Part shown: one piece after another, positions 1-5,411 of the stretch
Numbering within the stretch: the first letter of the stretch is position 1
How the letters are laid out: the number at the start of each line of letters is the position of its first letter
From: Syntrophobacterales bacterium
GTDB taxonomy: Bacteria > Desulfobacterota > Syntrophia > Syntrophales > JAAYKM01
Reading direction: 5' to 3'
DNA: 5,583 nt
NCBI GenBank assembly: GCA_031285215.1
Contig: JAITWQ010000193.1
Location: 1 to 5,583, forward strand
The notes under the pieces: model-generated
What the model saw: only the letters and a program-made list of their open reading frames with translations
The model's database searches: none
What the model was told of the DNA's origin: nothing
Made by a program: the position numbers and the translations under genes

Positions 1-39
1 AGCGCACAGATGAAGTACGAGTTTTGAGGGCAGTTTCGA

Positions 40-69
40 GTTAGCGTCTGCCTGAAGGCAGACGCTAAC
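40..69. terminator. Perfect 14-bp inverted repeat, possible (bidirectional) terminator
   Basis: Arms 40-53 (GTTAGCGTCTGCCT) and 56-69 (AGGCAGACGCTAAC) are perfectly complementary with only two bases between them. On the plus strand a T-rich stretch follows (70-82), as for an intrinsic terminator of a gene arriving from the left. On the minus strand, the direction of the flagellar operon, no T-run follows, so termination of that transcript here would be atypical. It could equally be a copy of a dispersed palindromic intergenic repeat. Confidence 0.4.
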
Positions 70-84
70 GGTTGTTTGTTTTAA

Positions 85-119
85 GTTTCGAGTTTCAAGT
101 TTTTCTGTTTCGTTTCAGG
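85..119. repeat. Degenerate heptamer repeat, GTTTCRA type
   Basis: GTTTCGA at 85-91 and GTTTCAA at 92-98 are in direct tandem, followed by a decayed copy (GTTTTT from 99), then GTTTCG at 107-112 and GTTTCAG at 112-118. A further GTTTCGAG lies at 33-40, directly before the 14-bp palindrome. On the minus strand the unit reads TYGAAAC. The 199 bases from 1 to 199 hold no credible gene, only this repeat and the two hairpins. Confidence 0.5.
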
Positions 120-129
120 TGTTTTAGGT

Positions 130-156
130 TGCGGAGCGGCTATTCGCCGCCCCGCA
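130..156. repeat. Imperfect 11-bp GC-rich hairpin downstream of the FliK-like gene
   Basis: Arms 130-140 (TGCGGAGCGGC) and 146-156 (GCCGCCCCGCA) pair with one A-C mismatch around a five-base loop. It begins 44 bases beyond the stop codon of the last operon gene, a natural place for a 3' stem that ends or protects the transcript, but no T-run follows on the minus strand. The plus strand has a modest T-rich tail (157-167). Confidence 0.45.
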
Positions 157-199
157 GTTTCTTGTTCGTCGTCTGAATCGTTTGGGCTGATTATAAATT

Positions 200-1351
200 T
201 TATGCAAAAATATTAACAACCTCTTCTTCATAGCAGGACACATGACGGAGATAGTTTTGCTTCTTTTCCGGAATGTCCGTGCGAACATTGCAGGTCATTC
301 CGGCAATTTGGAACCCCAATGACTCCAAATTTTCCTTCAGCTCATCAATGTGGCTGCGCACAAGGGCGGCAATCCCTTCCCGCTGGCATGATAAATCGGC
401 AGTCAATTCCTGTCCCTTGATGGCGACATCAATAATCATCTCCCCCAGGGCATCCAGCATCAGAAAAAAAACAATGCGAAAAGGCCGGTCACCGGAGTTG
501 TCCTTTTCTTTTCCCGCATCTTCAAATTCAATAAAAATATCCTGCATCGCCGTGTCAAAGGGCAGGGCAAAGGGAATTTGCAGCATGAAGCGGTTTTCAT
601 TTTCCCGCATCACCGTATTGATAACCTGCTGCGTCTCCAATGTACGCACAGATTTATCCGCATATTCGGCCAGACGCATAATCACCTGTTTTCCCTGTTC
701 CGGCATATCGGAACGAGCGATTCCCTTTTGGATATCAGCGGCAAGTTTCATCAAAGCGCTTTTTAGATTATCCCCGACGGGAGGGGCAGAATCACCTTTC
801 GCGGGGTTTTGGCTTAAAATATTTTCCATGGTTAAACCGGAACGTTGAACAAAATCGCGGACAAAAAGGGGATTTTTAACCGTTTTATCAGAGAAGATCA
901 ATGACTGGATCAGCCGGTCAAGTGCCTGAAACTGATCACGAAGTTGGGGCAGCGCCGCCAAACCATCTCCCTTAAACATGGTCATGCCGGCTTGAAACAA
1001 ATCAGCTGCCGCCTGGGGATTACTGCGAAAAATCTTCAGAAACTGGGAAATATTTTTGTCCGCACCATCTGGAGCGGGCGGGGAACTTGTTAGGAGGCGT
1101 AACATAACCTGAGGTTTCAGGCTTTCCACCTGGACATTGATTTTTTGTCCGGTTTTCAGGGGCATGGTTGTTTCCGCTTCAACCTGAACGCCTTGAAACT
1201 GGACAAGAACCCTGCCTTCTCCCATATTGCGGGCGATTTGTCCTTGCAGGCGGTCACCGACGGTGAGATTGGGAAGAAGATTTTGAATGCTTCTCCCGCG
1301 GAGCAGCGCTTCAAGAAGAATTTCCCCGCCGCCGATCCGAAACATCTCCAT
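200..1351 (-). CDS. FliK-like flagellar hook-length control protein
   Basis: 383 residues. FliK is secreted through the flagellar export gate, measures the hook and, through its C-terminal domain, makes FlhB switch export from hook to filament subunits. The C-terminal part, about 255-355, has the Flg_hook pattern: strands around FRIVFFLMLDALGEMIIDVAIKG, TADLSCQ, then a helix (IAALVRSHIDELKENLESLGF) and a closing strand (IAGMTCNV). The N-terminal part, about 28-88, forms a beta-rich unit (VGDRLQGQIAR, GRVLVQFQG, MPLKTGQKINVQVESL, PQVMLRLL) seen in many FliK-like proteins, not the long Pro/Gln-rich ruler of enteric FliK. Residues 95-245 are mostly helical. The start ATG shares a base with the previous TAA (TAATG). 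It could be the true FliK or a paralogue, since no hook genes are next to it; the symbol is left empty for that reason. Confidence 0.72.
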   Translation of the reverse strand: MEMFRIGGGEILLEALLRGRSIQNLLPNLTVGDRLQGQIARNMGEGRVLVQFQGVQVEAETTMPLKTGQKINVQVESLKPQVMLRLLTSSPPAPDGADKNISQFLKIFRSNPQAAADLFQAGMTMFKGDGLAALPQLRDQFQALDRLIQSLIFSDKTVKNPLFVRDFVQRSGLTMENILSQNPAKGDSAPPVGDNLKSALMKLAADIQKGIARSDMPEQGKQVIMRLAEYADKSVRTLETQQVINTVMRENENRFMLQIPFALPFDTAMQDIFIEFEDAGKEKDNSGDRPFRIVFFLMLDALGEMIIDVAIKGQELTADLSCQREGIAALVRSHIDELKENLESLGFQIAGMTCNVRTDIPEKKQNYLRHVSCYEEEVVNIFA

Positions 1352-1815
1352 TACGCACTCTCGCTTCTGATACCTAAAAGACCTTTAATAAGGGCCAATT
1401 CTCCTTCCCTGATATGACACTCCCGAATAATTTCCTGATCTGTTTTGCCCTGATGAATAAGCAAAGCCGCGTCTTTATATCGCTGCGTTTCCCCCATATC
1501 ACCGGGAAAGCCTTGTGTCTGGCGCCGGTTTGCTTCCTGAAGCGCTTCTTCAAGAAGGGCGCGAAGAGATTTTTCCTGCTCGTCTGCCTCAATTATCAGT
1601 TCTTTAAGGGATTCCTGTCCCGTGGTGATCGCTCCCTGAAAAGCCTGCAAATCATCTTGAGAGCGGGACAGCATTTCCCGTAATTGCTGAATATTTTCCT
1701 CGGACAACACGCTTTTTTTCTTCTGGGAAACACCCTGGGCGAGGAGGAAAATAACGGCAGCGCATAACAAAACATCAAGGGCAATCAAACAGAGGAGAAG
1801 CAGGGGAACATTCAT
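1351..1815 (-). CDS. Membrane-anchored coiled-coil protein, DUF2802-like
   Basis: 154 residues. A hydrophobic segment at about 4-26 is followed by the basic QKKK (31-34), which by the positive-inside rule places the rest in the cytoplasm. Residues 38-100 are helical and charged, probably a coiled coil. The C-terminal 43 residues (YKDAALLIHQGKTDQEI, then IREGELALIKGLLGI) resemble the helix-turn-helix-like end of DUF2802 and related proteins, whose pattern is an alanine-leucine helix, G-x-(S/T)-x-x-E-I and GE-x-x-L-(I/L). DUF2802 genes occur in flagellar and chemotaxis clusters of several Proteobacteria but have no settled function, so only a flagellar association is inferred. It starts one base after the preceding stop (TAAAATG), with AAGG inside the upstream gene at a normal distance, and its TAA overlaps the next ATG by one base, so both junctions look translationally coupled. 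Confidence 0.72.
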   Translation of the reverse strand: MNVPLLLLCLIALDVLLCAAVIFLLAQGVSQKKKSVLSEENIQQLREMLSRSQDDLQAFQGAITTGQESLKELIIEADEQEKSLRALLEEALQEANRRQTQGFPGDMGETQRYKDAALLIHQGKTDQEIIRECHIREGELALIKGLLGIRSESA

Positions 1816-1816
1816 T

Positions 1817-2158
1817 TTAGACCTTCACATCAATATAGCCTCCGGAAAGGGGCTCGTCATACCATTCTTCTTCTTCCGCAAGAAGATTCTGTTCTTCGGA
1901 AGCATGAGTTCCCTTTTGCCGGTGATTATTTCTCATTTCTCTTTTTTCTTCCCGCTCCAGGGCGTTTTTGACCAGCTCCGGTTTTTCCTCTTCCATGGAT
2001 CTTATTTTTTCCCTTTGCAGCCGCCTTTCTTCCGCCAGCTGCATATTAAAATAACGCTGCTGCGTGTCGCTTTGCTGCTGCTGCACCGATTGAACTTTTT
2101 CCGTTGTCGGGGACTGTAAAATGGAATGTTGAGTTTCAACAGGTCCGATCATCGCCAC
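1817..2158 (-). CDS. Small charged coiled-coil protein of unknown family
   Basis: 113 residues from a GTG start, or 111 from the ATG at 2152. I do not recognise the family. The N-terminal part (about 8-35) is Gln/Ser/Thr rich and probably disordered; residues 38-80 are Arg/Glu/Lys rich with the look of a single amphipathic helix or coiled coil (QLAEERRLQREKIRSMEEEK); a run of Glu follows at 95-98 and the chain ends in GGYIDVKV. There is no signal peptide, membrane segment or cysteine. A clear AGGAG lies at 2163-2167, four bases before GTG and ten before ATG, so translation is well supported. The stop is one base before the next gene. It is not FlgM or FliJ by any motif I can see. Tight placement between the kinase-like gene and the DUF2802-like gene argues for a real, flagellum-related product. 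Confidence 0.72.
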   Translation of the reverse strand: MAMIGPVETQHSILQSPTTEKVQSVQQQQSDTQQRYFNMQLAEERRLQREKIRSMEEEKPELVKNALEREEKREMRNNHRQKGTHASEEQNLLAEEEEWYDEPLSGGYIDVKV

Positions 2159-2162
2159 GTTT

Positions 2163-2167
2163 CTCCT
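2163..2167 (-). promoter_or_regulatory. Shine-Dalgarno AGGAG of the 113-residue gene
   Basis: Minus-strand AGGAG is four bases before the GTG at 2158 and ten bases before the ATG at 2152. Both spacings are slightly off the optimum, so the start is not settled, but this is one of the clearest ribosome sites in the window and supports the small gene. Confidence 0.6.
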
Positions 2168-2212
2168 TTTACCCTTTCACAGGGTTTAGCATTGGCAAAA
2201 AGAATCCTTCTT

Positions 2213-2983
2213 TCAGTAATGAGGAATGGAAATTACGACCTCATTAAAATTCCCCTCACGGAAAACATGAACGCGGGCGGCATAATATTTCAGCAGCAAT
2301 GCCGCGTAATAGAGTCCGTCACGAAATTCGTAGGGCATCGTATCATTTTGCAGCAGGGTCAGCTCATTGATATACCGCATCTTCTCCTGAGGAAAGGGAA
2401 CTCCCGTATCCCGCAAACGAATTGTTACATATTGCGAATCGCTTTCCGCAGAAAGGCAGAACTCCTTTACCGGTGCATTTTCCAAGGCCTTCATGGCCTG
2501 ATATATCAGAGCAAAAAAACATAAGGAATAATCTGTCTGCGTCCCTTTAACAGCAAAGACATCCTCAGCAAGGGAAATATCTTTTTTGACATCGTGCTTA
2601 AAATTGAGGAAAAAATTAGCAAAACGCATTTCCGCCGCCAATGCTTGCGATACGTTTATTTCCCTCTCCCCCTCTTCGGCAATGCCCTGAAATTTATTAG
2701 TAACGTCCCAGAAGAGATCGGAAAAAATTTCCGCATCTTTATTAATTGATGTGACATCCTTGACGAGTTTAGCATAATCCTCTTCAAATTCCAGGGCAAC
2801 CTGGGGATAAAGAGAGGTCATCTTATCCACATGTTCTTTCAGGCGTTTTTGGAGCAATGCAGACCGGCCCATAATGCCATTTAAAGGATTGGCAAAATTA
2901 TGCAAAATACCCGGCATAAGTTCTTCATACATTGTATCCAAAAAATGGTGCTTCAAAATGTTACGGCAAGCTGATTTTTCCAT
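2213..2983 (-). CDS. Soluble histidine-kinase-like protein with degenerate catalytic motifs
   Basis: 256 residues with no membrane segment and no N-terminal sensor domain. An HisKA-like dimerisation helix begins at once: H28 in ILHNFANPLNGIMG, followed by a long helical stretch to about 125. A HATPase-like domain fills 140-256: the N-box region is FFALIYQAMKAL with Gln162 where the Mg-binding Asn is expected; the G1 box is DTGVPFP at 192-198 (Asp kept, second Gly lost); the G2 region RDGLYYAALLLKYY lacks the GxGLG form; the end (NEVVISIP) is the normal last strand. The residue after H28 is Asn, not Glu/Asp, while N32 at H+4 is kept. A standard kinase is therefore doubtful; a phosphotransferase (ChpT/Spo0B type), phosphatase or scaffold is possible. 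An AGGA motif lies ten bases before the ATG. Its place in the operon suggests a role in flagellar or chemotaxis signalling. Confidence 0.7.
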   Translation of the reverse strand: MEKSACRNILKHHFLDTMYEELMPGILHNFANPLNGIMGRSALLQKRLKEHVDKMTSLYPQVALEFEEDYAKLVKDVTSINKDAEIFSDLFWDVTNKFQGIAEEGEREINVSQALAAEMRFANFFLNFKHDVKKDISLAEDVFAVKGTQTDYSLCFFALIYQAMKALENAPVKEFCLSAESDSQYVTIRLRDTGVPFPQEKMRYINELTLLQNDTMPYEFRDGLYYAALLLKYYAARVHVFREGNFNEVVISIPHY

Positions 2984-3026
2984 GTATCCAGTTTCCTGCT
3001 TTTGGCAAGGGCGATCCGTCTCTTCT

Positions 3027-3677
3027 CTATATGAATTTAAAATCTGTTATGTAAACATTTTTTACCACATTTTCACCAAGAATCTGTGTCATCAGGGTTA
3101 GTAAATCATTTTTTACCATTGTGCGACTGTTTTTTGCGGTAAAAAGATCACGTCCCCGCGATTGGACAGCATTGACTATCTGGCGTCTGACGCCGGGATC
3201 ATTAATCATATCGTCTCTCACCCTTTGATTCTCTACTATTTCAACGGTAAAACTAATCTCCAGAAGGCGATATTTGTTTCCCTCCTGCAGGGGAATAGTA
3301 AAATCCTGAAAGGCCATATGGCGGATGGCCAGACCTTCCGAAACCGGGACGATATCCGTTTCTTCCTGCTCCTGCATTTGGATGTCCGCAGTTTGCGCAA
3401 CGGAAGGCGGAGTTTGTTTTCCTTTCTTTACAAAATACCAGGTTCCCCAGGCAACGCTGATAATCAGCAAACAACCTAATATGCAGAATATCGTCAAACC
3501 AGTCTTTTCGCCAAGAAAAGAAAAAGGGCTTTCCCCTTCGTCTTCTTCGTCATTTTCATCATCATCGTCGTCAGGAGCCTCTCGTTTGCTTTTTTTATCG
3601 CCTTCATCCGGAAGTTGTTCATCGTCTTCCGGCGGTAACTCCAAATCTATTTCATCAAGCTGCGCCTTACGAACCAT
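3027..3677 (-). CDS. FliL-like flagellar basal-body/stator-associated membrane protein
   Basis: 216 residues. FliL proteins are single-pass inner-membrane proteins that surround the stator units and support torque. The layout fits: a cytoplasmic leader (1-57), one hydrophobic segment at about 59-83, and a periplasmic domain of about 100 residues (117-216) with the FliL pattern: a strand-rich start (YRLLEISFTVEI), a helical middle with paired arginines (DPGVRRQIVNAV), then a helix (KNDLLTLMTQIL) and the terminal strand VKNVYITDFKFI, which corresponds to the V-x-x-VYFTEF ending of FliL. The leader is longer than usual and very acidic: residues 36-49 are nearly all Asp/Glu. The start ATG has AAGG two bases and GAGG about 13 bases upstream, so the ribosome site is mediocre. 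I leave the symbol empty because more than one FliL paralogue is common in such genomes. Confidence 0.8.
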   Translation of the reverse strand: MVRKAQLDEIDLELPPEDDEQLPDEGDKKSKREAPDDDDDENDEEDEGESPFSFLGEKTGLTIFCILGCLLIISVAWGTWYFVKKGKQTPPSVAQTADIQMQEQEETDIVPVSEGLAIRHMAFQDFTIPLQEGNKYRLLEISFTVEIVENQRVRDDMINDPGVRRQIVNAVQSRGRDLFTAKNSRTMVKNDLLTLMTQILGENVVKNVYITDFKFI

Positions 3678-3741
3678 GGCCTTCTTATATCCTCAAAAAA
3701 TGTTTTCCGTACCTGAAACCCGCGCCAAATGCTTTGCCCGG

Positions 3742-4464
3742 CTAGAGGAGATGCCTGACCCTGCCCCGCAGCATGAAAACGGCATGAGTATGAATCTGGC
3801 ATACTCTGGATTCCGTCAGGGAAAGAACCTTGCCAATCTCCTTCATGGTAAGCTCTTCATAATAATACAGGGCAAGAACCAGCCGTTCCCGCTCCGGAAG
3901 ATTATCAATGGCCTCCTTCAATCCCTGCTTGGTCTCACTCTGATGTAAAATCTCCAGAGGATCTCCGTGATCAATAGTTGCCAGAATATCATCCTGACTC
4001 AACTTGTCCAGATAGTCTCCGGGCAGATCTTCGCTGCTGATCAAAGAAACACTTCTGGACTGGTCAAGGAGCTGGTAATAATCATCTAAAGACAGGGATA
4101 AAAAATCAGCAACTTCCTCCTCTGTGGGAAAACGGCCCAGCTTGACCTGTAATGCGGCAAAGGCGTTATCAAGTTTATTCTCTTTGCTCCGCGCCGAACG
4201 GGGAACCCAGTCTCTGGCTCGCATTTCATCCAAAATAGCGCCCCGGATGCGAAACCGGGCGTATGTTTCAAATTGAACGTCACGGCTGGCGTCGTATTTC
4301 TCCAGGGCAGACATCAGCCCAATAATGCCGACATGAAGCAGATCCTCCCTGTCAATGAGATGTGATGGCAAACGGCTTGTCATGCGCCCCACAACATTTT
4401 TAACCAGGGGGACATATTTCATGACAAGTTGATTGCGGTCGTTCTCTTTCACTGCGCCGATCAA
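3742..4464 (-). CDS. fliA: FliA, flagellar sigma-28 factor
   Basis: Sigma-70 family factor that directs RNA polymerase to late flagellar and chemotaxis promoters. With the start chosen here it has 240 residues, in the normal FliA range. Region 2 spans about 17-90 (YVPLVK, EDLLHVGIIGLMSALEKYD, FETYARFRIRGAILDEMR, then the FliA-typical DWVPRS). Region 3 follows (LGRFPTEEEVADFL), and region 4 occupies about 182-240 with the helix-turn-helix LTMKEIGKVLSLTESRVCQIH. The frame is open to an ATG at 4548, but that would overlap flhG by 88 bases and add 28 residues unlike any sigma factor. I prefer TTG at 4464, which overlaps the flhG TGA in a TTGA arrangement and has GGGA five bases upstream; GTG at 4452 is the alternative. 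No FlgM anti-sigma gene is visible in the window. Confidence 0.93.
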   Translation of the reverse strand: MIGAVKENDRNQLVMKYVPLVKNVVGRMTSRLPSHLIDREDLLHVGIIGLMSALEKYDASRDVQFETYARFRIRGAILDEMRARDWVPRSARSKENKLDNAFAALQVKLGRFPTEEEVADFLSLSLDDYYQLLDQSRSVSLISSEDLPGDYLDKLSQDDILATIDHGDPLEILHQSETKQGLKEAIDNLPERERLVLALYYYEELTMKEIGKVLSLTESRVCQIHTHAVFMLRGRVRHLL

Positions 4465-5360
4465 ATGGCATCCCAGAAAAACCCGGGAGTACCAGTAACC
4501 TCTGTAAATCGCTCCTTTGCGATTTTTTCCGCTAAATTCCGCAGACATTTAGCGGCCGGAACGTCAGGAAAAAGGGTGACAAAAGGCTGCTGCTTCCTTA
4601 TGGATTCCGAAACCCGCTTATCATATATTACATGACCAAGATACTCTACAGATATATTCAAAAAGTGATTCGTCGCCTGATTTAAGCGGGAGAAGACCTC
4701 CTTCGCCTCGCTTTCCGTTTTGACCATGTTAACCAGCAGGCGAAAATGCTCTTTGGCATGGCGCTGATGCAATACCTTGATCAAAGCATAGGCGTCTGTA
4801 ATGGCCGTAGGTTCGGGGGTGGTTATCACAATAATTTCCTGGGCCACCATATTGAAATACATGACATGGGACGCGATTCCGGCCCCCGTGTCAATCAGCA
4901 TAAAATCAACCCGATCTTGCAATGTCTTGATTTCGTCAATCAGGGTCAGGCGGTTCCCCTGGGACAAATTGGTCATTTCCTGAATACCGGACGCCGCCGG
5001 AAGAATCAGCATCCCTCCCGGCCCTTCAACCATAATCTCCTGGATAGATTTTTCCCCCCGCAGAACATGATACAGATTGTATTGGGGAGTTAAGCCCAAA
5101 ATGACATCAATATTGGCCAAACCAACATCCGCATCAAGCATAAGAACTTTCTTATTGAGTTTCGACAAGAAATAAGCAAGGTTTACGGAAATGTTTGTCT
5201 TACCCACTCCTCCCTTGCCGCTTGTCACAGCGACGACTCGCACTCTTTGCTTTGACAATGACTGTTTTTGCATGTCAAATGCAGGCAGTGCCGCACCGAC
5301 GGATTCTCTCTTTTTCATTTCTCTAAGCACCGATGCCTGATCCAATTTTTCACCTTTCAT
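4461..5360 (-). CDS. flhG: FlhG (FleN/YlxH), MinD-type ATPase controlling flagellar number
   Basis: 299 residues, the usual FlhG length. FlhG is a ParA/MinD-family ATPase that dimerises on ATP, binds the inner membrane and stimulates the GTPase of FlhF, limiting flagellar number. Residues 7-13 read DQASVLR, matching the DQAxxLR activator helix that contacts FlhF. The deviant Walker A is GKGGVGKT at 48-55, DADVGLAN at 76-83 supplies the switch I aspartates, and DTGAGI at 157-162 is the switch II motif, with the glycine-alanine form typical of FlhG rather than MinD. The ATG at 5360 is needed to keep the DQAxxLR helix, although I see no good Shine-Dalgarno sequence before it. The gene follows flhF and its TGA overlaps the likely TTG start of fliA. 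No catalytic residue appears to be missing. Confidence 0.95.
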   Translation of the reverse strand: MKGEKLDQASVLREMKKRESVGAALPAFDMQKQSLSKQRVRVVAVTSGKGGVGKTNISVNLAYFLSKLNKKVLMLDADVGLANIDVILGLTPQYNLYHVLRGEKSIQEIMVEGPGGMLILPAASGIQEMTNLSQGNRLTLIDEIKTLQDRVDFMLIDTGAGIASHVMYFNMVAQEIIVITTPEPTAITDAYALIKVLHQRHAKEHFRLLVNMVKTESEAKEVFSRLNQATNHFLNISVEYLGHVIYDKRVSESIRKQQPFVTLFPDVPAAKCLRNLAEKIAKERFTEVTGTPGFFWDAI

Positions 5361-5411
5361 ATTGCTAATCGCAGGATAAGGAGAGGCTTTTGTCCTCTCA
5401 TCGCTTTTTGT

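Noticed and set aside
1..199. Search for a further gene, for example an FlhB C-terminal-like protein, after the FliK-like gene
   Set aside because: Only very short frames are present, such as a six-codon one near 11, and the region is taken up by hairpins and simple repeats.
273..848. 191-codon plus-strand open frame
   Set aside because: Antisense to the well-supported FliK-like gene, with no recognisable family and random-looking composition.
2126..2524. 132-codon plus-strand open frame across the gap before the kinase-like gene
   Set aside because: Mostly antisense to the kinase-like gene; no motifs, and the minus-strand genes on both sides have ribosome sites and operon spacing.
3004..3035. 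Possible sigma-28 promoter (TAAA, 15-base spacer, GACGGATC) before the kinase-like gene
   Set aside because: The -10 part matches the GCCGATAA consensus at only a few positions and the -35 part lies at the end of the FliL-like coding region; too weak to call.
3325..3948. 207-codon plus-strand open frame, serine rich
   Set aside because: It lies antisense to the FliL-like gene and fliA; the serine runs are the mirror of the Asp/Glu codons in the acidic leader. No domain or ribosome site supports it.
4465..4548. N-terminal extension of FliA to the ATG at 4548
   Set aside because: It would overlap flhG by 88 bases and adds residues that do not resemble any sigma-28 N-terminus; the FlhG frame there encodes its normal C-terminal part.
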